Source: an uncultured Acetatifactor sp. (GTDB lineage: Bacteria; Bacillota; Clostridia; Lachnospirales; Lachnospiraceae). Taken from it: a stretch of DNA of 64,000 nt. Below are positions 34,482 through 42,729 of this stretch, piece after piece; within the stretch, counting starts at the first letter, position 1, and each line of letters opens with the position of its first letter. The stretch is from positions 207,220-271,219 of the forward strand of contig CAJULV010000001.1 of NCBI GenBank assembly GCA_910587555.1, in the 5' to 3' direction. The translations under genes were made by a program, and so were the position numbers. The notes below the pieces were generated by a model. The model was not told the origin of the DNA. It made no database searches and worked only from the letters and a program-made list of their open reading frames with translations.

Positions 34482-35285
34482 ATGGCTATGAAAATCAGAA
34501 CAGATTTTGTGACCAATTCCAGCAGCAGTAATTATGTCACAATAAGCATTAAAAGCCCTAAATTAACAGAAATCATGTGTGCGGCAAGGGTATGTACAGA
34601 AGATGGAGACCCCGGTATATGGGACTGCTGGGACAGATTAGAGATTGACGAATCAGAACAAATTGTAAAACTTGTGTGGGAAATATCGTCTATCATCTCT
34701 GACGGCGGCGAGTGGTATATGGAGGATTTGGAGCAGACGGACGAGGAGGATTTGGTGTATATCGGCTACCCGCCGGTTAGTTTAAGCGATATACCCGAAA
34801 ACTTCGTCAGGCTGCTGAAAGAAGGCGGAGAACACCACCTATATCAACAGGGCTATGACCTGACAAAGATTTGCAGCGCATTGGAGAAAAGCGGCGATGA
34901 CATTCTTGCGGATACGGAAAGCGCTGACTGGAGTTATAAAACGGAAGGCCATGGGGAAGCCGTCCTGTTTAAATGGTTTTGGATTCTATCAAAAATGATA
35001 GCCAAAAAGGAAAATCTGGATTACCTTCCCTCATTTGTGTACCTTTCGAGTTCTTTTCACTATGATAGGGAAAACGGGGAGTCCTTTAAAGGAGGATACT
35101 CATATGACGGAAATGAGGGGGATATGACATATCCTTTTGAGGACGATTTTACTGAGGAGGATATGGGATATCCTATTGAGGACGATTTTACTGAGGAGGA
35201 TATGAGATATTCTATTCAGGACGATTTTGCTGAGGGGGATATGAGATATCCTGATGTGGACAATTTTACGGAGGATGAAGAGTAA
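34482..35285 (+). CDS. KIRTDFVTNSSSS-type protein with acidic C-terminal repeats
   Basis: A 267-residue acidic protein. The N-terminus MKIRTDFVTNSSSSNY carries a motif I recall from many uncharacterised clostridial proteins, often varied only in the last residues. The middle (about 20-205) looks globular. The C-terminus has four 13-residue units of the form DMxYPxxDDFTEE. No signal peptide is seen. The start at 34482 follows AAAGGAAAA; ATG 34488 is an alternative. It sits nine bases after the radical SAM gene. It may be the enzyme's substrate, with either the serine-rich N-terminus or the repeats as modification sites. This is inference; no family function is known to me. Confidence 0.75.
   Translation: MAMKIRTDFVTNSSSSNYVTISIKSPKLTEIMCAARVCTEDGDPGIWDCWDRLEIDESEQIVKLVWEISSIISDGGEWYMEDLEQTDEEDLVYIGYPPVSLSDIPENFVRLLKEGGEHHLYQQGYDLTKICSALEKSGDDILADTESADWSYKTEGHGEAVLFKWFWILSKMIAKKENLDYLPSFVYLSSSFHYDRENGESFKGGYSYDGNEGDMTYPFEDDFTEEDMGYPIEDDFTEEDMRYSIQDDFAEGDMRYPDVDNFTEDEE
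35121..35276 (+). repeat. 39-bp in-frame tandem repeat, four units
   Basis: Units begin at 35121, 35160, 35199 and 35238. The first two are nearly identical in DNA; the last two have diverged. Each encodes a 13-residue acidic unit starting DM. Confidence 0.9.
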
Positions 35286-35292
35286 TACAAAG

Positions 35293-35324
35293 GCATCATG
35301 TTGTTGTTCACAGCAACATGATGC
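35293..35324 (+). other. Perfect hairpin between the acidic-repeat gene and the lipoprotein
   Basis: GCATCATGTTG (35293-35303) and CAACATGATGC (35314-35324) pair over 11 bp with a 10-base loop. No T-run follows, so it may be an RNA-processing or weak stop site. Confidence 0.6.
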
Positions 35325-35407
35325 ATACATACATTCGTGCCTTGTACAAGGACACATGGCAAAACGAAAAACCGTTCAGGCGAGGACGCCCAGGAAAGGA
35401 AAGCATA

Positions 35408-36850
35408 ATGAAAAACACGAGGAATACCAGAAAGCAGAATACAGGGATCATCACTGCCCTCCTGGCGGCAGCACTGCTCTCCGCATCACTCACCGGCTGC
35501 GGCGAAACCGGCCAGCCGGTGGCGGCCAGTGACAGCAGCCGAAACAGTAACATCATATCCGAATTTGACCGTGACCTGTACCCCGATCTGTATCCGCCGT
35601 ACCCGTCCGTTAATGTCAATTCCATGGGCACCGGCACACCGGAGACAGAAAAGCCCGTGACCGGAACGAGACAACCTGCAACTGAAACAGAAAAGCCCGT
35701 GACCGGAACGAAACAGCCTGCAACTGAAGCTGAAAAGCCCGTGACCGGAACGAAACAACCTGCAACTGAAACAGAAAAGCCCGTGACCGGAACGAAACAA
35801 CCTGCAACTGAAGCTGAAAAGCCCGTGACCGGAACGAGACAACCTGCAACTGAAACAGAAAAGCCCGAAAACATAGCCGAGACAGAGCCGGAACGCGACA
35901 TGGCATCTCTGGAAGCTATAAAAGAGATAAGCACCCTTGTTGGGACCTGGTCCCCGGAATACCTGAAATACAGAAAATACCAGATCGAGATCGACGGGAA
36001 CGAAAACCCCTACGGCCTGTCCTGGCAGTACAAACCCGCAGAAAGAAACAGGGATTACAGCCGCCTGAACAGGCTGTACGACGAATACGTGGACGCCTGC
36101 GACTGGTCCCTGGTCTTTGACGTAGAATTTTACAAGGCTGCGTTCCCCATGTTGGCGCTGCAGTACAACAATAACGACGAACTTCTGACGGAGCACTTCC
36201 AGACCGTCGGTGTCCGCGAAGGACGCCAGGGCTGTGAGTCCTTCAACCTGGCAGTCTATATGGAAAACTGTGACGGGAAGATCAGGACCGCGTTCGGTGA
36301 CGATTACGAGTGCTATTATTTTTACTATATGCTGAACCAGGACACGGAAAAGAGTGTTGACACAGCGAACACCGGAAAAACCTATCCGGTATGGCTTACG
36401 ATCGAACTGTCCCAATACCAGGAAGAAGAGCTCAAAGCGGTAAACAAATTCCGTGAGGAAGTCGGCGCGGCACCGCTCACCGCTGACCCGGAACTGATGG
36501 CATTTGCGTCCTGGCGCGCATGGTACGATGTAATAAACGAGATGTATGCCCATGACTGGATGAATGAAGAAACCGATACCCTGGATGGTTATCTGGATGA
36601 GATGGGACTCGGCTATTACGGGGAGAACACTGTAAAATCTTATGATGCCGTGCATACGCAATATCTTTCCATTGGTCAAACGGCCAATAAATATCGAAAT
36701 TCCGAACCCCATTATGAAGCTATGGTAAGGGGTAACAACCTGTATTTCGGATGCTCCGACATCTATTACTCCGGCGAGCACACCATGGCGGCACAGTTTG
36801 ACCTCTTTGCCCGCGAAGCGTCCACTTCGCCTTATCTGGCGGATAAGTAA
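35408..36850 (+). CDS. CAP-domain lipoprotein with TEKPVTGTKQPATE repeats
   Basis: A 480-residue lipoprotein. The signal peptide ends in the lipobox LTGC, so it should be anchored on the outer face of the membrane. A tether of five 14-residue units (TEKPVTGTKQPATE and variants) follows. About 190-320 holds a domain with WSLVFDVEFYKAAFP and LLTEHFQTVGVREGRQG, seen in surface proteins of this group. The last 150 residues are a CAP (SCP/PR1) domain: VNKFREEVGAAPLTADPEL, YAHDWM, YYGENTV and SEPHYEAM. The start at 35408 has AGGAAAG upstream. A shorter paralogue lies at 37584. Role in the envelope is unknown. Confidence 0.85.
   Translation: MKNTRNTRKQNTGIITALLAAALLSASLTGCGETGQPVAASDSSRNSNIISEFDRDLYPDLYPPYPSVNVNSMGTGTPETEKPVTGTRQPATETEKPVTGTKQPATEAEKPVTGTKQPATETEKPVTGTKQPATEAEKPVTGTRQPATETEKPENIAETEPERDMASLEAIKEISTLVGTWSPEYLKYRKYQIEIDGNENPYGLSWQYKPAERNRDYSRLNRLYDEYVDACDWSLVFDVEFYKAAFPMLALQYNNNDELLTEHFQTVGVREGRQGCESFNLAVYMENCDGKIRTAFGDDYECYYFYYMLNQDTEKSVDTANTGKTYPVWLTIELSQYQEEELKAVNKFREEVGAAPLTADPELMAFASWRAWYDVINEMYAHDWMNEETDTLDGYLDEMGLGYYGENTVKSYDAVHTQYLSIGQTANKYRNSEPHYEAMVRGNNLYFGCSDIYYSGEHTMAAQFDLFAREASTSPYLADK
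35645..35854 (+). repeat. 42-bp in-frame tandem repeat, five units
   Basis: Five units of 42 bases starting at 35645, 35687, 35729, 35771 and 35813, with a partial sixth, encode the (T/A)EKPVTGT(R/K)QPATE tether. Units alternate between two nearly identical forms, as expected from unequal recombination. Confidence 0.93.
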
Positions 36851-37074
36851 AAACCGCCATGCATTTACGAAATGCGAAAAACTGCACGATAAAAAACAGG
36901 AGGCGGCGTCATCATCGGGCAGATCATCAGGGGCTTCGTCATGGCCATTCTGTACGGACCAGCCGTGTAACCTAACGGCAATGTCCCCTGGCAGGCATCA
37001 CCCGTCGGGGGATAAGGAAGAGTGAGTGGTTGGAGCAATTTTTCCCTGCGTTCGGCATGGAATAAGAAGATATC

Positions 37075-37114
37075 TGTAATAATTACGAACGTGCTGATGA
37101 GGGCCTGCTATACT
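37075..37114 (+). promoter_or_regulatory. Island promoter D: palindrome plus -10
   Basis: TGTAATAATTACG (37075-37087), 21 bases, then TATACT (37109-37114) preceded by GGCCTGC. In the rest of 36851-37194 I see a GCATTT/AAATGC hairpin at 36861-36875 and CCCC/GGGG pairing near 36990-37014, but no convincing gene. Confidence 0.72.
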
Positions 37115-37194
37115 ATTCTCATAAGGAACACGGGAGAACGGATCACCGTCCGAATCCTGGAAGCTTGTCATAAAGAAAGGAGACAACGATCAGT

Positions 37195-37500
37195 ATGAGA
37201 TCATACGGAACATGCCCCAAATGTAATACAGGCCTGCTGCGGCCCTCCGGTGCAGGCGGATGCAACTGCACATGTGAGCTGTGCGGCTACCAGACCCGCC
37301 CGGAATATCTGAAAAGAGAATCCGGATCTTCCTGTGGCAGCAGCAGTAGATCATCGTACAGCAGCACAAACTACACATCAGGAAATTACGGCCAGTCCAA
37401 ACCGACGCGGCATTACAGCACAGGCGGGAAAAAGAGCAGCGGTTGTGGAACGTGGATTGTTGTGATCATCATTCTGTGGTTCCTGGCGCAGTATTTCTAA
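37195..37500 (+). CDS. Small zinc-ribbon, serine-rich membrane protein
   Basis: A 101-residue protein with three parts: an N-terminal zinc ribbon (CPKC at 8-11, then CELC), a serine-, tyrosine- and glycine-rich middle (SSCGSSSRSSYSS), and a single C-terminal membrane helix (TWIVVIIILWFLAQYF). This looks like a tail-anchored protein facing the cytoplasm. The ribosome site AAAGGAG lies upstream, and the promoter is the island's shared type. I do not recognise the family. It sits between two CAP-domain genes and may belong with them. Confidence 0.72.
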   Translation: MRSYGTCPKCNTGLLRPSGAGGCNCTCELCGYQTRPEYLKRESGSSCGSSSRSSYSSTNYTSGNYGQSKPTRHYSTGGKKSSGCGTWIVVIIILWFLAQYF

Positions 37501-37583
37501 GCAGACACACTGCGGTATGCCATTCGCAGTAAGGCAGGCAACTTAAAATCAAAAGTTAAAAATAGTTTCAGGAGGTATCCGTC

Positions 37584-38684
37584 ATGAAAAAGAATATGTA
37601 TATTTATCCCGTATCTGTACTGTTGGCAGTGGGCCTGTTGGCAGGCGCCGCCATGCCCGTCCAGGCTGCAGGCGGCAGGAGTGTTCCCGCCGCCAATCCA
37701 AAGGCCAGCCCCGAGCCTGAAGTCCTGACTGTTTCGCCGGACATGGATGCCATCGCCGGACTTGGCGAGCTCCAGGCGGGCGTCGAGGAGCCATACTACT
37801 CGCACAGAGCCTCCTTCGTGGTGGATGTGGAGAACGGACACAACCCTTATGATGTAGAGTGGGACTACGGCGAGCTGTATGATGCCTACATAGAAGAGGC
37901 CGACTGGTCTTTGGTGTTCGATGCGGATTTTTATATGGAATCCTTCCCGGCTCTCGCGTTACTGTACCAATATGACGAGGAGCTTCTGTTGGAGCATTTC
38001 CAGACCGTGGGCATCCACGAAGGCCGCCAGGGAAACGAGACCTTTAACGTGGCTGCCTATCAGGAGAACTGCAAAAAGGAGCTGCGCCATGCCTTCGGCG
38101 ATCATTATGAGTGCTATTATTTCTACTGGATGCTGAACCAGGATTCCCAGAAAGGCGTCAGGACATCGGGCAAAAACGATCCGCTGCAGCTCTGTGTAAA
38201 AATGACCTCCTTGCAGGCAAACGAATTTGAGAAAGTCAACGAGTACCGCGCCGAGGTAGGCATTGATCCCCTGGAATTCGACTCTGAACTGGCAGCCATC
38301 GCCTGCTACAGGGGCTGGGTTGATATCAGCGAAGGCTATGGCGCCCATGACTGGCTGATAGATGAGGAAAACGAGGAGAGAGCCAATGCCATGATGGAGA
38401 TGCTCCATATGACCCGGTTAGGCGAGAATACGGTGGATTGCGGCGTGAATGGCAGCAACCAGCATATACACACCACCTTCTATATCAACTACCGCTATTC
38501 AACAGACCATTATGAAGCCATGATAAATCCGGATTACAAATATTTCGGCTGCTCGCATATTTATTTCGGCAATAACCGCATTCCGGAGTCGAGAAGCAGA
38601 AGCGGAAGCACCTATAACAAACCAATGATGCGCGTGGAATTCGATCTGTTCACAGACGATCTCACTACTCCGGTGCATCCGTGA
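37584..38684 (+). CDS. Secreted CAP-domain protein
   Basis: A 366-residue exported protein, paralogue of the lipoprotein at 35408. It has a cleavable signal peptide (VSVLLAVGLLAGAAMPVQA) without a lipobox and lacks the repeat tether. The surface-protein domain (WSLVFDADFYMESFP, LLEHFQTVGIHEGRQG, YECYYFYWMLNQD) and C-terminal CAP domain (VNEYRAEVGIDPLEFDSEL, AHDWL, GENTV, DHYEAM) align with the paralogue throughout. AGGAGG precedes the start. The pair probably arose by duplication and acts in the cell envelope or medium. Confidence 0.85.
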   Translation: MKKNMYIYPVSVLLAVGLLAGAAMPVQAAGGRSVPAANPKASPEPEVLTVSPDMDAIAGLGELQAGVEEPYYSHRASFVVDVENGHNPYDVEWDYGELYDAYIEEADWSLVFDADFYMESFPALALLYQYDEELLLEHFQTVGIHEGRQGNETFNVAAYQENCKKELRHAFGDHYECYYFYWMLNQDSQKGVRTSGKNDPLQLCVKMTSLQANEFEKVNEYRAEVGIDPLEFDSELAAIACYRGWVDISEGYGAHDWLIDEENEERANAMMEMLHMTRLGENTVDCGVNGSNQHIHTTFYINYRYSTDHYEAMINPDYKYFGCSHIYFGNNRIPESRSRSGSTYNKPMMRVEFDLFTDDLTTPVHP

Positions 38685-38699
38685 TCTGTCCCGGGAATT

Positions 38700-38736
38700 C
38701 GCCCTATCCGGCTGACTGCCGGACGGGGCGGGTTTT
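38700..38736 (+). terminator. Probable terminator after the CAP-domain gene
   Basis: CGCCC-TAT-CCGGC pairs with GCCGG-AC-GGGGCG around TGACT, followed by GGTTTTA. The stem is strong and the T-run short. It closes the island on this side. Confidence 0.55.
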
Positions 38737-38855
38737 AGCCGGGCAGTTCTACCTGTTTTTATCCCATAAGATTTATCAGTGTTACTCCAAAAGCTTACAG
38801 GACAGCGATGGGGTAACGGCAGACGGATTTATCCTGTTCCATATGATATTTTCCA

Positions 38856-38885
38856 TTGAATTTCCCCCGGGTTTTATGCTATGAT
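38856..38885 (+). promoter_or_regulatory. Probable promoter of the helicase gene
   Basis: TTGAAT (38856-38861), 18-bp spacer, TATGAT (38880-38885), 75 bases before the helicase start. Confidence 0.55.
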
Positions 38886-38960
38886 GTTGGGTACAGAAGA
38901 GCTTTTGGCCCTGGCATCATGGGATAGCGGCAGTCAAACAAAACCCCGGGGAGGTACAAA

Positions 38961-41183
38961 ATGGACGTATTCTCCAGGCTTGCGCCTTTTATACAGGATT
39001 TTATCTATCAGAATAAATGGGAGGAGCTTCACGGCAACCAGGTGGCGGCCTGTCAGGTGATTTTCGACAGCGACGATAATTTGCTGCTGTCCTCGGGCAC
39101 GGCTTCCGGCAAGACGGAGGCCGCGTTTCTTCCCGTGCTCACGGAGCTGTACAATCACCCTGCAGCCTCCGTGGGGGTGGTATACATCTCTCCCCTGAAA
39201 GCCTTGATCAACGATCAGTTCAAGCGCCTGGAGCTGCTGCTTCTGGATTCCAATATCCCGGTGACAAAATGGCATGGGGACGCTTCCATGGACAGGAAGG
39301 AAAAGCTGATGAAGAATCCGGAGGGCATTCTGCAGATTACCCCGGAGTCTCTGGAAAGCCTGCTGACCAACCGCAGGGGGAGCTGCCTGTCCATGTTCTC
39401 GGATCTTCGTTTTGTGATTATCGACGAAGTGCATTATTTCATGCGGGATGTCTGGGGGCTGCAGCTGCTGTGCGTATTGGAGCGGCTGAAGAAGCTTACC
39501 GGGGTGAATCCCAGGCGCATCGGCCTGTCCGCCACTCTGGGGGACGTGTCCCTGGCCCAGGCCTGGCTGAACACCGGGAGCGGCAGGCAGTGCGCGGCCC
39601 CCATAGTCAACGAGGGAAAGAAGCGGGTCAGGCTGCATGTGGAGCGCTTTGTGAATTATGCGGACAAACGGGACATGGTGGAGCGGGACGGAAGTCTGAA
39701 TGTGGTGGATACGGATACCGGAGGCGATATGGGGGACAGGGAGCATTACGAGTACCTGTTCCGCCAGACTTTGGACAAGAAGACCATTATCTTCGCCAAC
39801 AGCCGGGAGGAAATCGAGCAGATTATGGCGCATCTGCACGAAATTGCGTTAAAACATAAGGCGCCGGATGTATACCGGGTCCACCACGGCAATGTGTCCG
39901 CCCTGCTTCGGGAGAACACGGAGGAGGAGATGAAGTCGGCGGAGGAGAAAATCGTCACCGGCGCCACGGTGACCCTGGAACTGGGCATTGACATCGGCTC
40001 CCTGGACCAGGCGGTGCAGGTGGGCGCTCCCCTGAACGTGTCCAGTTTTGCCCAGAGACTGGGGCGCTGCGGCAGGCGGGGCCAGATTCCCCAATTGCTG
40101 TTTACCTTTGTGGAGAGCCTGAAAATCAATACCTCCGATGTGCTTGGTCCCATCAACTGGGAATTTATCCGGACCATTGCCATTGTGGAGCTGTATCTGC
40201 GGGAACATTGGATCGAACCCATACCTCCCAGGCATCATCCTTATAACCTGCTGTACCACCAGACCATGAGCTGCCTGAAAAGCAACGGGGAGATGTCACC
40301 GGCTGCCTTGGCCGGCGCGGTTTTAAGCCTGGGGTGTTTCCGGAAGATTTCCCAGGAAGATTATAAGAAGCTTCTGCTGCATCTGGTGGATATCGAGCAG
40401 TTGGAGCGCACGGAGCATAACGGGCTGACGGTGGGCAGGGCCGGGGAGAAGATCATTAACAGCCACAAGTTCCTGACGGTTTTCGAGTCCCCGGAGTATT
40501 TACTGGTGAAGGATGAAAACCGCACCATCGGCACGGTGGACAAACCTTACCCGGTGGGCACCCGCTTTGCCCTGGCGGGCCTGTCCTGGGAGACGGTGGA
40601 TATCAATGTGAAATCCAAGGTGCTCTTCGTAAAGCAGGTGCCGGGAATTTCCGCTGTGGACTGGGACATGGATTTTGAGATTGACCTGCATACCCGCCTG
40701 GTGCGCAAGGTTCGGAGCGTGATGCAGAAGGATGATCCTTACCTGTATTTAAGCGAGCGCTGCCGGGAGCGGCTGACGGAAATCCGCTACATTGCCAGAA
40801 ACAGCGGCATTCTGGAGAATCTGGTGACCGCCCTTTCCGACAGGAAATACGCCCTGTTTCCCTGGGTGGGCACCAGGCAGCTTGTAACCCTCCATTTCCT
40901 CCTGCTGCAGCGGGGTATCAGCAACAAGATGCCTTGGAGTACAAGCCTGTATCTGGAGGTGATTTTCAGCGGCACCGGGGAGGAACTGGAGTCCATTGTC
41001 CGGGATATTCTGGATTCTGCGCCTGATTTGTACAGCCTGCCCCTGCCGGACAAGGTGCAGGTGCCGGGAAAGTACAATGAGTTTGTTCCCTTCAGCCTTC
41101 TGCGGAAGCAGTTTATTGAGGATTATCTGGATTTCCGGGGGCTGCAGCGGGATATGGGGCAGGGATGGGAATCCCATGTTTAG
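38961..41183 (+). CDS. Lhr-like DEAD/DEAH-box helicase
   Basis: A 740-residue superfamily 2 helicase. Motif I is SSGTASGKTE, motif II IIDEVH, motif III LSATLGD and motif VI QRLGRCGRRGQ, as in the Lhr-like and related ATP-dependent helicases that act on DNA or RNA in the cytoplasm. The C-terminal 300 residues are an Lhr-type extension without a recognised nuclease motif. The ribosome site GGGGAGG is good. Partners cannot be inferred: the next genes are small DUF proteins. Length is shorter than full Lhr of about 1500 residues but normal for the clostridial group. Confidence 0.88.
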   Translation: MDVFSRLAPFIQDFIYQNKWEELHGNQVAACQVIFDSDDNLLLSSGTASGKTEAAFLPVLTELYNHPAASVGVVYISPLKALINDQFKRLELLLLDSNIPVTKWHGDASMDRKEKLMKNPEGILQITPESLESLLTNRRGSCLSMFSDLRFVIIDEVHYFMRDVWGLQLLCVLERLKKLTGVNPRRIGLSATLGDVSLAQAWLNTGSGRQCAAPIVNEGKKRVRLHVERFVNYADKRDMVERDGSLNVVDTDTGGDMGDREHYEYLFRQTLDKKTIIFANSREEIEQIMAHLHEIALKHKAPDVYRVHHGNVSALLRENTEEEMKSAEEKIVTGATVTLELGIDIGSLDQAVQVGAPLNVSSFAQRLGRCGRRGQIPQLLFTFVESLKINTSDVLGPINWEFIRTIAIVELYLREHWIEPIPPRHHPYNLLYHQTMSCLKSNGEMSPAALAGAVLSLGCFRKISQEDYKKLLLHLVDIEQLERTEHNGLTVGRAGEKIINSHKFLTVFESPEYLLVKDENRTIGTVDKPYPVGTRFALAGLSWETVDINVKSKVLFVKQVPGISAVDWDMDFEIDLHTRLVRKVRSVMQKDDPYLYLSERCRERLTEIRYIARNSGILENLVTALSDRKYALFPWVGTRQLVTLHFLLLQRGISNKMPWSTSLYLEVIFSGTGEELESIVRDILDSAPDLYSLPLPDKVQVPGKYNEFVPFSLLRKQFIEDYLDFRGLQRDMGQGWESHV

Positions 41184-41272
41184 GCGCTGCAATGCCGGAG
41201 GCTTAACGGCGGAATTGGGCATATCCCCGCAAGCGTTTGGTTCCGGTTGGTCCGGGTCAGGAGTAAATGGTA

Positions 41273-41560
41273 ATGAGTGAAAAAATATATGAATTTGAGT
41301 CTCTGATTTACAGCGCCGGGGACACAGGCGGCGCTTATGTGATATTTCCCTATGATATCCGGAAGGAATTCGGCCGGGGCCGGGTGAAAGTCCATGCCGC
41401 CTTTGACGGGAAACCCTATGACGGCAGCATTGTGAATATGGGTGTAAAAAATGAGGACGGGAGCATCTGCTATATCCTGGGCCTGCGGAAGGATATCCGC
41501 GCCAAAATCGGGAAGCAGCCCGGAGATCAGGTGCGGGTGACAGTGACAGAGCGGGAGTAA
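41273..41560 (+). CDS. DUF1905-type small protein
   Basis: A 95-residue protein of the DUF1905 family, small beta-barrel-like proteins of unknown function. The family pattern is clear: IYEFESLIYSAGDTGGAYVIFP, IRKEFGRGRVKVHAAFDG, YILGLRKDIRAKIGKQPGDQV. Two starts are possible; ATG 41273 has AGGAG nine bases upstream, while 41267 is too close. It lies 90 bases after the helicase gene. The 3' end leads directly into degenerate tandem repeats that begin at its stop codon. Confidence 0.88.
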   Translation: MSEKIYEFESLIYSAGDTGGAYVIFPYDIRKEFGRGRVKVHAAFDGKPYDGSIVNMGVKNEDGSICYILGLRKDIRAKIGKQPGDQVRVTVTERE

Positions 41561-41636
41561 GGACCTGCCGGGGAGGAGTTCTTCTGGGAGTAAAGGCCTG
41601 TCTGGAAGTAGGGATACGCTCGGGAGTAAGGAAGTG
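41552..41636. repeat. Degenerate 17-18-bp tandem repeat starting at a stop codon
   Basis: About five units related to CGGGAGTAAGGACCTG run from the last codons of the DUF1905 gene: 41552, 41569, 41585, 41603 and 41621. An isolated CGGGAGTAGG occurs at 41741. The unit includes the stop TAA, so the repeats seem to have grown from the gene's end. Confidence 0.65.
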
Positions 41637-41727
41637 TTACGAAATAAATTTGCAGTCTTCCGCACAGGAAGACGCATATATCTTGTGTTGCGTTCCTGAA
41701 AGTGCAAATTTATTTCTTCACAATTCC
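41630..41727. repeat. 98-bp palindromic element
   Basis: GAAATAAATTTGCA (41641-41654) and TGCAAATTTATTTC (41703-41716) are perfect inverted repeats; less perfect pairing extends to GGAAG/AATTCC ends at 41630 and 41727. Inside, GTCTTCC / GGAAGAC forms a second stem. AT-rich arms in GC-rich surroundings suggest a MITE-like or other mobile palindromic element rather than a terminator. Confidence 0.7.
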
Positions 41728-41841
41728 TAAGGACTTGCCCGGGAGTAGGATTTCGCCCGGAAGCCGATGGGAACGGTTCCGGAAATCTGTTTGAAAAGGG
41801 CAGCGGGAACAAAACAGAGAATGTGACGGAGGTATGACAGA

Positions 41842-42192
41842 ATGACAAACGAAAAGGTCTATCAGATGGATTTCAACAAGGTCTATCAGCTGCTTGTGAG
41901 CAAAGCGGTGAAGAAAGGCCGCACAAAGGATGAGGTTGACCAGGTGACCTGCTGGCTTACCGGCTACAGCCGGGCGGAATTGGAGGGCATGGCGGAAAAG
42001 ACGGTTTCCTACGGGGACTTTTTCCGGAATGCCCCCCAGTTAAACGAGAACAGAAGGCTGATTAAGGGAGTGGTCTGCGGGGTAAGGGTGGAGGAGATCC
42101 AGGAACCCCTGATGCAGGAAATCCGCTACCTGGATAAACTGGTGGACGAGCTGGCCAAGGGCAAATCCATGGAAAAGATTCTGCGGAAGTAG
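41842..42192 (+). CDS. DUF2200-type small protein
   Basis: A 116-residue protein of the DUF2200 family, function unknown. The match is good over the whole length (VYQMDFNKVYQLLVSKAVKKGRT, VDQVTCWLTGY, FFRNAPQLNENR, IKGVVCGVRVEEIQEPLMQEIRYLDKLVDELAKGK). It is soluble and basic. GGAGG lies upstream of the start. It follows the repeat and palindrome block. Between it and the GNAT gene lies an imperfect palindrome (GAAAATGCATTTCCG with CGGAAAGCAATTTTC). Confidence 0.88.
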   Translation: MTNEKVYQMDFNKVYQLLVSKAVKKGRTKDEVDQVTCWLTGYSRAELEGMAEKTVSYGDFFRNAPQLNENRRLIKGVVCGVRVEEIQEPLMQEIRYLDKLVDELAKGKSMEKILRK

Positions 42193-42288
42193 GAATTCAG
42201 AGCTTAGAACATGTTTGAAAATGCATTTCCGCCATGTGCCGGAAAGCAATTTTCTAACGCACTTTAGGAAAAACAGGAGAATACAAGC

Positions 42289-42729
42289 ATGAATATTCGA
42301 AAAATGGAATCTTGTGACATTGTTTCATGCGCGGAGATTTTGTGCAGTGTATACAATAATGAACTGTGGCAGTGTATTTGGACAGAGCAGACGGCAGCAG
42401 AGTACTTGACGGATTTTTTTGAGATGAAAAAATTTGTAGGCTATGTTTTAGAGGACGGAAATGAAATCATGGGCGGCATATTTGCACACGAAAAAGTATG
42501 GTGGAATAACAGTGAAATTTTCGTGGAGGAAATGTTCATAAAACCGGAACAGCAGCGTAAAGGATACGGTTCCATGCTGATTGGGCAGATCGAAAAATAC
42601 GTAACGGAAAAAGGATTGGCAGGGATTACTCTTTCTACAAACAAATATGCCCCGGCACCCGCCTTCTATCGAAAAAACGGGTTTGCGGACTGTGAACACG
42701 TTTTATTTATGGCGAAAGAAATGGTTTAG
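42289..42729 (+). CDS. GNAT-family N-acetyltransferase
   Basis: A 146-residue GNAT enzyme that transfers an acetyl group from acetyl-CoA. The acetyl-CoA loop is EMFIKPEQQRKGYGSMLIGQIEKY (R/Q-x-x-G-x-G/A pattern RKGYG), and the C-terminal FYRKNGF is typical. Substrate is unknown; aminoglycoside-like or small-molecule acceptors are possible. The coding sequence is more AT-rich than the genes before it, as is the convergent cassette that follows, so both may have arrived by transfer. Confidence 0.85.
   Translation: MNIRKMESCDIVSCAEILCSVYNNELWQCIWTEQTAAEYLTDFFEMKKFVGYVLEDGNEIMGGIFAHEKVWWNNSEIFVEEMFIKPEQQRKGYGSMLIGQIEKYVTEKGLAGITLSTNKYAPAPAFYRKNGFADCEHVLFMAKEMV

Noticed and set aside
36898..36970. 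AGGAGG followed by a hydrophobic 20-codon frame (VIIGQIIRGFVMAILYGPAV)
   Set aside because: The frame has no ATG, GTG or TTG at the right distance; the first ATG leaves nine codons. It may be a decayed small membrane peptide but cannot be supported.
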